The notes under the pieces were generated by a model. That model was not told where the DNA came from. It made no database searches and saw only the letters and a program-made list of their open reading frames with translations. A DNA stretch of 64,000 bases, taken from contig NZ_BAABAY010000001.1 in assembly GCF_039537665.1 (NCBI RefSeq), positions 1,550,001-1,614,000 of the forward strand, written 5' to 3'. Positions 1-7,881 of the stretch are shown here, piece by piece (position 1 is the first letter of the stretch; each line of letters opens with the position of its first letter). The position numbers were made by a program, and so were the translations under genes. Source of the stretch: Gaetbulibacter_A aestuarii (GTDB lineage: Bacteria > Bacteroidota > Bacteroidia > Flavobacteriales > Flavobacteriaceae).

Positions 1-28
1 GGTTGATATTACTTTCTGCTTAAAAAGT

Positions 29-547
29 TTAATCAACTTTAATTACTTTTTTAGGAGGTTCTTTTGTTACAGCTTCTTCTTTTTTAATCAATTTAAGTTT
101 CAAGATGCCATCTTTGTAAGTTGCTTTTACATCTTGATCTAAATCTATTGAAGGTGGTAACATCATAGAACGTTGGAAAGATTTATAATTGAATTCGTTG
201 CGAGCATATTCATTTTCTTTCACTTCTTTTTCTTCTTCTTTTTTACCTGAAATATGAAGTACATCATCTTCAATAGTCACATTAAAATCCTTTTTGTTGA
301 ATCCGGGAGCTGCTAATTCAAACTCAAAATCTTTGTTATGTTCTTTAATATTCAATGCAGGCATCAAACTGTCATCTTCAAAGAAATCATCTTTAAAAAT
401 ATCGTCGAAACGCATTAAATTATCAAAATTTGTGTTGAATAAGCTGCTGCCCCAAGGTCTTAAAAAGGTATTGCTCCATGGCGTAACCAAACGGTTTTCT
501 GCTGGAGTCATTCTGTTACGCTTGCTGCGTTTTGCTAATGTTGTCAT
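29..547 (-). CDS. Small heat shock protein, Hsp20/alpha-crystallin family
   Basis: ATP-independent holdase chaperone that keeps unfolding cytosolic proteins soluble. 172 aa: a variable N-terminal arm (about 1-60), an alpha-crystallin domain (about 62-158) with the typical ALNIKE entry strand and a DGILKLKL beta-strand near 145-152, then a short C-terminal tail ending in KKVIKVD that holds the IxV-like anchoring motif. The start at 547 is the first ATG after the predicted promoter. An FNR-like palindrome and a -7 box lie at 586-628, so it belongs to the island regulon. A second Hsp20 at 63612 has a different N-terminal arm and lacks that operator. Family assignment is certain; regulation is inferred. 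Confidence 0.95.
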   Translation of the reverse strand: MTTLAKRSKRNRMTPAENRLVTPWSNTFLRPWGSSLFNTNFDNLMRFDDIFKDDFFEDDSLMPALNIKEHNKDFEFELAAPGFNKKDFNVTIEDDVLHISGKKEEEKEVKENEYARNEFNYKSFQRSMMLPPSIDLDQDVKATYKDGILKLKLIKKEEAVTKEPPKKVIKVD

Positions 548-585
548 AATATTAATATTTTAAATTGAACATGTATTTTGCTCAT

Positions 586-628
586 TAAATATATCCAAGG
601 AAGCGCCTTTTCACAATGATATATATCA
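586..628 (-). promoter_or_regulatory. FNR-like operator plus -7 box, hsp20 promoter
   Basis: Palindrome TGATATATATCA at 617-628; on the minus strand the -7 box TATATTTA is at 586-593. Centre to centre is 33 bp. Palindrome centre is 75 bp upstream of the hsp20 start codon. Same layout as the other island promoters. Confidence 0.7.
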
Positions 629-668
629 GTCTGAACGGTTGCCTGAAGTTGTCCTGTTGATAATTTTT

Positions 669-1085
669 TTAGTTTATCAACACACTTTTTAGGTATGGAA
701 ACAACTTGAATTTAAAGTCTGAAAGACTGTTTTGATAGTTTACAACCCGCATTTCCATAGTGTCCTGCGCCTTAATAAAAAAGTTATCGCAAGCCATATC
801 CTGACATTCTAATTTATTTTTGATTAGATGTAAATGACTTTGAAGATCATTTAACAGGTCACTGCGTTTTTTCTCCAATACCTGAACTTCATTTTTAAAA
901 CCTGAAAGGCGCTCATATAAATTAAGCATTTGACTTTTATAAATGGGCTTTTCCAACAGAACATCGTAGAACTCGAGTTCAATGTCCAGATTTTCCAATT
1001 TTGAAATGGCTTTCGTGATGTTATATTGCAGTTCTTCAATGGTTTTATTACCGTTGAAGCTTCTATAAAATTCTAATGTTTCCAT
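669..1085 (-). CDS. Coiled-coil protein of unknown function
   Basis: 138 aa, soluble, rich in Leu/Lys/Glu heptad-like runs, no signal peptide and no recognised domain. It begins at the ATG at 1085 (METLEFYRSF). A longer in-frame reading to 1154 would run back through the end of the RNase gene and is composed of unlikely Cys-rich sequence, so the shorter form is preferred. It follows the beta-CASP RNase gene by 17 bp and is probably the last gene of the operon that starts with the universal stress protein at 4218. Small helical proteins of this kind are frequent in stress islands (compare 14477-14911). Function unknown. Confidence 0.7.
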   Translation of the reverse strand: METLEFYRSFNGNKTIEELQYNITKAISKLENLDIELEFYDVLLEKPIYKSQMLNLYERLSGFKNEVQVLEKKRSDLLNDLQSHLHLIKNKLECQDMACDNFFIKAQDTMEMRVVNYQNSLSDFKFKLFPYLKSVLIN

Positions 1086-1102
1086 AACGTTTTCTTTTAA
1101 AA

Positions 1103-2476
1103 TTAGAGTATCAGTTTTTTTACATCGGCAAGTTTCGGGACAGTTACCTGCCATTTAAAAGTGGTTTCGATTTTCACTCTGAATGCATCCAGAGCTGTGG
1201 GTTCGCCATGAACTAGGAAAACCTGTTCAGGGATATTTTTTATGTTGCGCATCCAATCCAGTAACTCGTTCTGGTCGGCGTGTGCCGATAAACTTTGGAT
1301 ACTTTCTATGGTTGCTTTTACAGGATAGTATTTTCCAAATAAGCGAATTTCATGAGTGCCGTCCTGTAGCTGCCGGCCTCGGGTACCATCGGCTTGATAT
1401 CCGACTAGAAGGACGTTGGTAGTTGGTTCGTCAATTAATTGCTGCAAATAGGTGAGTACACGACCACCGGTAACCATGCCGCTTCCTGCAATTACAATTT
1501 TCGGACGTTTGTCGTCAATGGTTTCCCAGGTTTCCTGGTAGGATTCCAAAATGTTCACATGCTCACACATGTTGTGATATGCGGTCTCGGATAATTTGTG
1601 CCATTTTGGAAATCGGTGAAAAACATCCAGAACATTATTTCCCATAGGGCTGTCAACAAAAATGGGAATGTTCGGAATTTTATTAGTTTGATACAGTTTC
1701 CAGAGTAAATAGATCAGGGTTTGTAGTCGCTCCACCGCAAAACTAGGGATGATTAAATGGCCTCGGTTTTGGATGGTTTTTTTAATAAGTTTTGCCAATA
1801 TTCCGGAGACATCCTCTTTGGGGTGTAGTTTATCGCCATAGGTACTTTCCATGAATAGATAGTCGGCCCATTCCGGCTTTTTAGGATCATCCAAAAGATA
1901 ATCGTTTGGTCGGCCAACATCACCTGAGAAAACCACACGCTTACCAAAAAGATCTAATTCTATAAAAGTGGCACCGATAATATGGCCATTAAACTGAAAG
2001 CGATAACTGATATTATCTGAAAGTTTGATCCATTTATCAGGAACCTCGGCTTTGAAATATTTTAGTGTTTTTTCAGCCTCCTTTATGGTATAAAAAGGTA
2101 ACGCGGGATCATGCTTTGAGTATTTTTCTTCATTGGCCTTTTCCGCCTCTTCCTCCTGGATTTTAGCGCTGTCCTTGAGAATGATCTCTGAAATAGCCAA
2201 TGTTGGTGCTGTTCCTATTATGTTACCTTGAAAGCCCTGTTTGACTAATCTTGGGAGGTATCCCACATGATCCAGATGACCATGCGTTAGCAGCACCACA
2301 TCAATAGTTTTAACATCAAAAGGCAATGGGCTCCAGTTTAACTCCCGTAAAGGTTTTAAACCTTGAAACATACCGCAATCAATAAGGATATTGCGCTCTG
2401 AAGTTTCCACCAGAAATTTGGATCCTGTTACCACTCCCGCGGCTCCTAAAAAATGTATTCTTGTAATCGCACTCAT
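1103..2476 (-). CDS. MBL-fold beta-CASP RNase (CPSF/YSH1-like)
   Basis: 457 aa metallo-beta-lactamase fold hydrolase of the beta-CASP group, which cuts RNA (endo- or 5' exonuclease). The zinc motif HGHLDH is at residues 65-70; further metal-binding histidines are found in NGHIIGA (about 163), SGDVG (about 184) and LSAHADQ (about 400), with the beta-CASP motif SPMG (about 275) and GSGMVTGGR (about 331). The C-terminal VHGEP completes the site. Start is ATG at 2476, 5 bp after the preceding gene, so it is co-transcribed with the ATP-cone protein. Similar genes often sit in CRP/FNR-type stress islands next to universal stress proteins, suggesting RNA turnover during survival; the exact substrate is unknown. 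Confidence 0.92.
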   Translation of the reverse strand: MSAITRIHFLGAAGVVTGSKFLVETSERNILIDCGMFQGLKPLRELNWSPLPFDVKTIDVVLLTHGHLDHVGYLPRLVKQGFQGNIIGTAPTLAISEIILKDSAKIQEEEAEKANEEKYSKHDPALPFYTIKEAEKTLKYFKAEVPDKWIKLSDNISYRFQFNGHIIGATFIELDLFGKRVVFSGDVGRPNDYLLDDPKKPEWADYLFMESTYGDKLHPKEDVSGILAKLIKKTIQNRGHLIIPSFAVERLQTLIYLLWKLYQTNKIPNIPIFVDSPMGNNVLDVFHRFPKWHKLSETAYHNMCEHVNILESYQETWETIDDKRPKIVIAGSGMVTGGRVLTYLQQLIDEPTTNVLLVGYQADGTRGRQLQDGTHEIRLFGKYYPVKATIESIQSLSAHADQNELLDWMRNIKNIPEQVFLVHGEPTALDAFRVKIETTFKWQVTVPKLADVKKLIL

Positions 2477-2481
2477 GGTCT

Positions 2482-3324
2482 TTAAGATTTACAAAGCATA
2501 CTTATTTCATTTAAAATGCGTTTTTTACGCGTTTCAGAAACCCCTAAATGATCCAAATAAAAATTATCACCAATGAGCTCCCGGCATAACACAATATCAC
2601 GACTTAATAAAAATTGTTTTTCTCGGTTGGTGAGTAGGGTAGAAACAGTAATGGGGTATAAGCCCAGGCGATCGATACGGTCTTTTAGTCCTTCGTTTTC
2701 AGGATAATCCCAACTCAATAAGTATAAATTAGCGCATTTTCCATAGGCAATAGCATCGAGCGTAAATCGTGTATTTGTAACCACCCAACCCTGCGTTAGG
2801 ATAGACGAGTTTTTTAAATCTTTATCCCAATGGGCCTTAATATCGTTATACCTCGAGTGGATATATAAGGGAATTTTTACATTACAATTGATGCCTTTTT
2901 CTCTGTGAAATTTGCACTCAATAATTGTAGTATTACCATTTTTATTAGCCATAACATCTACTTCGTGTGAAACACAACGTCCTTGGATTATGGTGTCAAC
3001 TTCGGTTTTGTAACCCGAATATTTTAAAATCGCACCTATAAAACGCTCAAAGGGAAAACCTGTTGGTCCCAATTCATAAATAGCTTTTTTAAGCTTATAT
3101 CTTGAGGCTAAATGCCGTTCTTTTTTCTTAAGCATGGCGAATGCCCGGTTGTAGATTTCCTTGGTTGAAATACCCTGATATAACTCGTCCCGAACGGTAT
3201 CGATAATGTGATTAACTGTTTCCTCATCGGCACCAACCCGGATTAGTGAGGAACGTAGTTTTTCAAGAGAAAATTTTGCTTTTTCCCCGGATGATTTGAT
3301 AATATCGAAGGTTTCTGTTTTCAT
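2482..3324 (-). CDS. ATP-cone domain fused to restriction-endonuclease-like domain
   Basis: 280 aa. Residues about 4-90 form an ATP-cone (nucleotide-binding regulatory domain as in NrdR and ribonucleotide reductases): IKSSGEKAKFSLEKL then a helical part. Residues about 95-190 look like a Mrr/PD-(D/E)xK nuclease core: FPFERFIGAILKYSGY, then HEVDVMA (the D) and IIECKFH (the ExK). The C-terminal ~90 aa has a helical segment of unknown role. Lies between a universal stress protein (39 bp upstream) and the beta-CASP RNase (5 bp downstream), so probably one operon. An adenine-nucleotide-sensing nuclease is a reasonable inference, but no activity can be read from the sequence. Confidence 0.75.
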   Translation of the reverse strand: MKTETFDIIKSSGEKAKFSLEKLRSSLIRVGADEETVNHIIDTVRDELYQGISTKEIYNRAFAMLKKKERHLASRYKLKKAIYELGPTGFPFERFIGAILKYSGYKTEVDTIIQGRCVSHEVDVMANKNGNTTIIECKFHREKGINCNVKIPLYIHSRYNDIKAHWDKDLKNSSILTQGWVVTNTRFTLDAIAYGKCANLYLLSWDYPENEGLKDRIDRLGLYPITVSTLLTNREKQFLLSRDIVLCRELIGDNFYLDHLGVSETRKKRILNEISMLCKS

Positions 3325-3363
3325 GATAACTACTATAAAAAAGTAAAAAGGAATACATCGGTT

Positions 3364-4218
3364 TTAATTCCTTAGATCATGCATAACCAAAATAGGAACT
3401 CTGGAAATATAGGCGATCTGTTTCACCAAAGGATGGGTTAACATGCTGTGAAAAAAGCTGTGTTTTTTGTTAATGAAAGCTACCATGTCGCTCTCGCGGC
3501 TTTCAACAAAACAATTTATTCCTATGGGGACTTCCACATGACTCAGGTGGTGATAGGTATGGGCAACCGGATAGAAGTATTCCTCCAGAAGCGCCTTATT
3601 ATTCTCTTGCTTTTCATTGAGCTTTTTCTCAGAATTTATATGCAAAATCCGAATCGCAGCATTACATTTTTGAGCGAGATCGATTAAATAATCTAATTCC
3701 CGATGCTTGATATGGGTTTTGTAACTTGTAGGAAAAACGATCTCCTTCGGAAGGTCTCGTTTTGCAAGCTCGGGAACCACAATAACAGGACAGTTTCTTA
3801 CTTTTTCCATGACCTCAGTGGCCACACTTCCAAAGGTATTGGAACGTGAATCCGTTTTTCCCTTGGTTCCCATTACGATCATATTGATGTCTTTTTCTTC
3901 TACAATAATCTTGATCGCTTCAACAACACTGTTATAGCGGGCCATGGTTTCAAAATGATGTTTTGAATTGTGGTAATCCTTTAAAACAAGCATGTCCATT
4001 ACCTTTGCAAGACCGTCTTCTGCATCCGATTTAGCCGACTCATAAAGTTCTGATCCGGGCTCCATGTTCAATAAGCTTCCAATCATGTCGCTGTTTCCGT
4101 TAAAGACATTCAATATGTAAAAATCGCAATGGTCTTTTTTATATAATTCCATAGCATAACTGATTGCATGCCAGGCATTTTTAGAAAAATCTGTAGGGAG
4201 TAAAATCTTGCGCTTCAT
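3364..4218 (-). CDS. Universal stress protein, two UspA domains
   Basis: 284 aa cytosolic protein with tandem Usp folds (about 1-145 and 150-284). The N-terminal domain keeps the ATP-binding loop G-2x-G-9x-G-S at residues 117-131 (MGTKGK to FGS). The C-terminal domain lacks this loop and instead has the NKKHSFFHS segment shared by all five paralogues here, so only one half should bind nucleotide. First gene of a likely operon with the ATP-cone protein, RNase and the 138-aa protein. Own FNR-like promoter at 4242-4284. Confidence 0.93.
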   Translation of the reverse strand: MKRKILLPTDFSKNAWHAISYAMELYKKDHCDFYILNVFNGNSDMIGSLLNMEPGSELYESAKSDAEDGLAKVMDMLVLKDYHNSKHHFETMARYNSVVEAIKIIVEEKDINMIVMGTKGKTDSRSNTFGSVATEVMEKVRNCPVIVVPELAKRDLPKEIVFPTSYKTHIKHRELDYLIDLAQKCNAAIRILHINSEKKLNEKQENNKALLEEYFYPVAHTYHHLSHVEVPIGINCFVESRESDMVAFINKKHSFFHSMLTHPLVKQIAYISRVPILVMHDLRN

Positions 4219-4241
4219 GGCTTTACGTTTAGGTTGTTACA

Positions 4242-4284
4242 TAAATTTACTCTTAATAGCACATGATCGCAATGATAAATATCA
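4242..4284 (-). promoter_or_regulatory. FNR-like operator plus -7 box, usp operon promoter
   Basis: Palindrome TGATAAATATCA at 4273-4284 and, on the minus strand, -7 box TAAATTTA at 4242-4249; centres 33 bp apart. The site sits between the stop of the upstream usp gene and the start at 4218, giving a 5' UTR of roughly 18 nt. Confidence 0.7.
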
Positions 4285-4286
4285 GC

Positions 4287-5117
4287 TCATTCCGGTATCA
4301 CTAAAAAGGGTATTTTAGGGTGAAATCCTATATTTTGAATGACCGGTTCATTCATAATTTTCTCAACCCAGCTGTGTTTATATCGCACCATAGCTAAGAG
4401 ATCTATCTCCAATTCATCCACAAAATCATGGATCTCTTTGGCTTTTTTAGCATATTTAGGCATCCAATGAATACTGTACTCATAGGTATCCAGATAATTT
4501 TGAAGGGACGATAGATTGTACTTTTGAATGTTGTTGAGATCGTCTTCCTCATTGATGTGAATGATCCTGAGTTTTGAATTGAAAAGATCTGCAATGACCT
4601 TAACCTGACGCAATTCTTTGGGATCGTAGAACCTGTTGTAATCCGTAGGTAAAGCTATTTGTTTTGGTTCGATAAAATCATATTCTTCAGGAATGATCAA
4701 AAGGGAACAATCATTCAAGGTTTTACTGATATTAACGGTGTTACTTCCTAAGAAAAATCGTTTAGCCCCGGATGCACCTTTGGTTCCCATAACCACCATT
4801 TCGATATTCCATTCTAAAATGGCTTTTTTTATAGCCCTATAAAGCTCGTCTGTGGTTAAAATGATCTGAAAATCATGATTTGCATTAGCATCTGAGGTTT
4901 CAGCCAGTTCACGTAATGCCAATAATTCCTTCATCGCATCTTGCTCCATAGTTTTGATAAGGCGATTGGACAGGTTTGAAAGCATCGACACTTTTATGGT
5001 TACGCTATGCAGAAAATAAAATGTGCAATACTCATCTTTAAACAACTTTAATGCATAAACGATAGCATTCCAGGCGTTGTCTGAGAAATCCGTTGGCAAT
5101 AAAATGTGTCGTTTCAT
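4287..5117 (-). CDS. Universal stress protein, two UspA domains
   Basis: 276 aa, same two-domain plan as its neighbours. The N-terminal Usp domain has MGTKGASGAKRFFLGS (G-2x-G-9x-G-S, ATP-binding type); the C-terminal half has the conserved KHSW segment and ends in PFLVIPE, without the Gly loop. It is separated by 18 bp from the usp gene at 5136-5978 and has no operator of its own, so it should be read from the promoter at 6866-6908. Paralogue by tandem duplication. Confidence 0.93.
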   Translation of the reverse strand: MKRHILLPTDFSDNAWNAIVYALKLFKDEYCTFYFLHSVTIKVSMLSNLSNRLIKTMEQDAMKELLALRELAETSDANANHDFQIILTTDELYRAIKKAILEWNIEMVVMGTKGASGAKRFFLGSNTVNISKTLNDCSLLIIPEEYDFIEPKQIALPTDYNRFYDPKELRQVKVIADLFNSKLRIIHINEEDDLNNIQKYNLSSLQNYLDTYEYSIHWMPKYAKKAKEIHDFVDELEIDLLAMVRYKHSWVEKIMNEPVIQNIGFHPKIPFLVIPE

Positions 5118-5135
5118 GGCTGTCGATGTTTTAAA

Positions 5136-5978
5136 TTAGGTTTGGAGAGGAATCACCAAAAAGGGAACATTAACATGAAATCCGATTTGTTTTATGGTAT
5201 TTTTAAAGAATAAATTTTCGAAGAATGAATGTTTATTATTGATCATGACCAACAAATTAATTTTCGCTTTTAATTGAAAGTTGGCAATACCTTCTTCAAC
5301 AGTCTGGAAACTTACATCATGGAACAAATGTGCAATATTTTTAAAGCTCTCTTCGAGGAATTTTTTATTTTCTTCCTGAAACTTGGTGAGGTCGTAACCA
5401 CTGGAAATATGGAGAATGTTTACCCGGGTATTGTATAATGAACAGATCTCTAAAATGGGTTTTAGATCGCGATGTCTGAACGCCACTTCAAAGTCATTTG
5501 GAAACAATACTTCGTGCGGTGTTTCAAAGAAGAATTTTCCCGGAACAGCAATTACGGGGCATTTAACGCTTTTTAGAACATGCACGGTATTCGATCCGAA
5601 CAAAATCTCTTTGGCTCCGGTAGCCCCTTGAGTTCCCATAATAACATAATGGATGTTTTTTTCTTCAACCTGGTATTCAACTTCCTGGATCAAGGTGTTA
5701 AAAGCAGAAATGGCTTCAATGGTGTGTTTCGGGTTTTTAAACTCCGTTTTAATTCTGGTTCTGAATTCCTCTAAACCATTTAGAGAATTTTCACGAACCG
5801 TGTCCTGAATGCCATATTGTGCCGGAGAGGCTAAAACATATTCCACATGATAAACTACAGGGGTATAGGTGTTCAATAAATAAAAAGTACAGGTCTCGTT
5901 TTTGAAAAGCTGGACGGCATACGATACGGCGTTCCAGGAATTATCTGAAAAATCGATGGGAAGGAGTATATTTTTCAT
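5136..5978 (-). CDS. Universal stress protein, two UspA domains
   Basis: 280 aa. First domain opens with ILLPIDFSDNSWNAVSYA and carries the ATP loop MGTQGATGAKEILFGS; second domain carries NNKHSFFENLFF and ends in PFLVIPLQT with no nucleotide loop. Second gene of the usp trio 6848 to 4287, with only 21 bp to the gene before it. Role inferred from the family: stress survival, usually under energy or oxygen limitation. Confidence 0.93.
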   Translation of the reverse strand: MKNILLPIDFSDNSWNAVSYAVQLFKNETCTFYLLNTYTPVVYHVEYVLASPAQYGIQDTVRENSLNGLEEFRTRIKTEFKNPKHTIEAISAFNTLIQEVEYQVEEKNIHYVIMGTQGATGAKEILFGSNTVHVLKSVKCPVIAVPGKFFFETPHEVLFPNDFEVAFRHRDLKPILEICSLYNTRVNILHISSGYDLTKFQEENKKFLEESFKNIAHLFHDVSFQTVEEGIANFQLKAKINLLVMINNKHSFFENLFFKNTIKQIGFHVNVPFLVIPLQT

Positions 5979-5999
5979 GGCTTTAAGATTTTAATTCAT

Positions 6000-6848
6000 T
6001 TATTCGCGTTTCAGGTTTTGTAATGCTAAAAAGGGGATATCAATATTCAAGCTTAGTTCGTCCACTTTAGATTGTTCTATGATATCCTCTAAAAAAGAAT
6101 GTCGGGTGTTTACCATTACCAGCATATCTATGTGATTTTCTTTAATGTATTTATAAATAGTGTTGATGAAATGTTTGCTCTTTTCCACTTTAAACCGGAG
6201 TTCATTTTTACATAGCGTTTCTTTTATAAAGTTTTGATTGTCCTTTTGTCGCATTGATAATTTTTCCGAAGCTGAGATGTATAGCATATCGATCACTGCT
6301 CTGTAGGGTGAGGCCATTTCACATAGCAATTTTAACTCTCTACGTTTATAAGGGATGAGGTAATTTGTTGGGAAAAGTATGTGTTTAGGCTGGGTGTATT
6401 TAAAGTTTACGGGAATGGCCAGTACAGGGCAAGGAACATATTTTATCACTTGCAGCGCATGACTCCCGAAGGTGATTGTTTTATCGTTGGTTCTCCCTTT
6501 GGTGCCCATAATGATAAGGTCGATATTTTCTTTTTCTACGATGGTTTCGGCTTCATCGACCAGCACATTATTTGATGAAACAATAAAAAAGCTGTGATTT
6601 GGGTTTGGCGAAAAGTCTTTTATATTAGTAACAATGTCCTTTAACTGTTCTTCGGAATTCTCACTAACCGACCGGGTAACGTTTTCCAAACCTTCTTTTT
6701 CAATCAGATCTTCATCGGCATAAATATCATCCTGGAAGGCATGCATAATATAAAATTCGCTGAGCTCATATTTCAAAAGATCTACAGCATATTTTAATGC
6801 ATTGAATGCATTTTCAGAGAAATCCGTGGGTATTAATATCTTTCGCAT
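6000..6848 (-). CDS. Universal stress protein, two UspA domains
   Basis: 282 aa from the ATG at 6848 (MRKILIPTDFSENAF). An upstream in-frame codon at 6896 would lie over the predicted -7 box (6866-6873) and adds residues without Usp similarity, so it is rejected. ATP loop MGTKGRTNDKTITFGS in the first domain; NTRHSFLEDIIEQ in the second, again without a loop. First gene of the trio 6848-4287; FNR-like operator immediately upstream. Confidence 0.92.
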   Translation of the reverse strand: MRKILIPTDFSENAFNALKYAVDLLKYELSEFYIMHAFQDDIYADEDLIEKEGLENVTRSVSENSEEQLKDIVTNIKDFSPNPNHSFFIVSSNNVLVDEAETIVEKENIDLIIMGTKGRTNDKTITFGSHALQVIKYVPCPVLAIPVNFKYTQPKHILFPTNYLIPYKRRELKLLCEMASPYRAVIDMLYISASEKLSMRQKDNQNFIKETLCKNELRFKVEKSKHFINTIYKYIKENHIDMLVMVNTRHSFLEDIIEQSKVDELSLNIDIPFLALQNLKRE

Positions 6849-6865
6849 CACATCAGGAGTTTCTT

Positions 6866-6908
6866 TAAAATTAAAGCCTACACCTGCTTGATACAATGAT
6901 ATTTATCA
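6866..6908 (-). promoter_or_regulatory. FNR-like operator plus -7 box, usp trio promoter
   Basis: Palindrome TGATATTTATCA at 6897-6908; minus-strand -7 box TAATTTTA at 6866-6873; centres 33 bp apart. The predicted transcript start is about 12 nt before the ATG at 6848. Confidence 0.7.
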
Positions 6909-7215
6909 TAATTGGAAAGGGTTTTGTAGCGGCGTGTTTTAAACGCAAAAAAGGGAACGCCGTTTTACCGAACATCCCCTTTTTTCAATCACATACTTAC
7001 ACCTGTGAATTGATTAATAGCTAGTGTTTTGATAAGAAACAGGAAGCCGGAACTTCCTGTTTCTTTTATTGAAACTATTTGAAATTATTAGGTAACTTTT
7101 CCTTCATTAACATCTCTCAAAAGTAATATTAAAACTTCAGAAAACTAATAAGTATCAAACGTTTCAAAATCTCGGGCCAATCATTACCGTTAATGCATTA
7201 CCCCTAAATATTTTA
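6909..7215. other. Intergenic region with hairpins, no clear gene
   Basis: No convincing coding sequence. It holds a weak hairpin with A6GGG/CCCT6 arms at 6947-6955 and 6977-6985, which would end minus-strand transcripts ahead of the usp promoter, and the strong hairpin at 7034-7065. A 12-codon minus-strand reading from 7113 is too short to call. TAATAAGTATCA at 7146-7157 resembles a degraded operator but has no matching -7 box that I can see. Confidence 0.5.
7034..7065. terminator. Strong hairpin terminator
   Basis: Perfect 13-bp stem AAGAAACAGGAAG (7034-7046) with CTTCCTGTTTCTT (7053-7065), 6-nt loop, T-rich on the plus-strand exit. It isolates the usp trio from the small unit at 7216-7473. 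Confidence 0.7.
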
Positions 7216-7245
7216 AAAAACAGGAGATCGCAATCTCCTGTTTTT
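7216..7245 (-). terminator. Terminator of the small interrupted gene
   Basis: 13-bp stem AAAAACAGGAGAT (7216-7228) with ATCTCCTGTTTTT (7233-7245) and loop CGCA. On the minus strand it ends in a U run, 18 bp after the stop of the small reading frame 7264-7380. Confidence 0.75.
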
Positions 7246-7263
7246 CCAAAGTCTTTAGTGTTA

Positions 7264-7380
7264 TTATTTGGCATTCGGTTTTGCTTCAATGTGTTCTTTA
7301 TTTCTAAAGTCGACATCATTGGGTTTTCCTGCTAAAAAATAGCTCTAAACACTTTGTTCATCGGTCTTATCAATTTTCAT
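7264..7380 (-). pseudogene. Small ORF interrupted by an in-frame TAG
   Basis: Minus-strand reading of 38 sense/stop codons from ATG at 7380 to a double TAA (7264-7266 and next). Translation is MKIDKTDEQSV, a TAG at 7345-7347, then SYFLAGKPNDVDF and a further 13 residues ending KPNAK. The codon use after the TAG still looks like coding sequence, and the unit has its own FNR-like promoter (7431-7473) and a strong terminator (7216-7245). It may be a decayed small stress gene, an 11-residue peptide, a small RNA, or a stop codon that is read through. No family recognised. Confidence 0.4.
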
Positions 7381-7430
7381 GATGAAGACCAGTTTGAAGT
7401 TAATATGGATAAGAACTTTTAATTATGATG

Positions 7431-7473
7431 CTAATTTACAGCACTGCATCCACTCAAAAAATGATATTTATCA
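7431..7473 (-). promoter_or_regulatory. FNR-like operator plus -7 box, small interrupted gene
   Basis: Palindrome TGATATTTATCA at 7462-7473; minus-strand -7 box TAAATTAG at 7431-7438; centres 33 bp apart. It points away from the membrane gene at 7486 and toward the small unit ending at 7216. Confidence 0.65.
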
Positions 7474-7485
7474 TGTTTTGGAAAA

Positions 7486-7878
7486 TTATATGGGTACCAC
7501 TTCGTAAACGGCATTAAGTAGGTATACTCCGGTTAAGAACAACAGGATGTAAATAACTTGCACCAATTTTACGTTAATGAATTTTAAGAACGATACGGTT
7601 TGTTTTGGAAAAATAAACAAGGATAAACCTATATATAATGCCAACCAACCCATAAGTGTAATGATTATTCTCCAATTTGCTTCCCAAATATTATGAAATA
7701 GGATGTTCAATAACCCGATAACTATGGCAAACAAGGACGCCAGGATCAAAAACTTTTCATCGTTAAGATCTGAAAAAATTTGTCGGATCCTCGATGGGTT
7801 TAAGCTTAATATCAAAAAGAAAATAATAAGATACCAACCCCAAAACAGGCCTAAAAAATCGGATGTATTCATCTTCAA
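7486..7878 (-). CDS. Small integral membrane protein, unknown function
   Basis: 130 aa with about four predicted transmembrane helices (roughly 8-27, 43-62, 69-88, 103-125) separated by short loops; no catalytic motif seen. Begins at 7878, only 3 bp downstream of the usp gene 7882-8727, so it is translated from the same mRNA. Such short membrane proteins paired with a Usp domain protein occur in other stress islands, but I do not recognise the family. Confidence 0.75.
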   Translation of the reverse strand: MKMNTSDFLGLFWGWYLIIFFLILSLNPSRIRQIFSDLNDEKFLILASLFAIVIGLLNILFHNIWEANWRIIITLMGWLALYIGLSLFIFPKQTVSFLKFINVKLVQVIYILLFLTGVYLLNAVYEVVPI

Positions 7879-7881
7879 AGT

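Noticed and set aside
294..563. Plus-strand open frame over hsp20
   Set aside because: It is the reverse complement of the strongly conserved Hsp20 gene and has no family similarity.
1086..1154. Longer N-terminus of the 138-aa protein
   Set aside because: It runs inside the end of the RNase gene and gives a Cys-rich stretch; a normal ATG exists at 1085.
7146..7157. TAATAAGTATCA as an 18th promoter operator
   Set aside because: One half does not match and there is no gene or -7 box at the fixed spacing.
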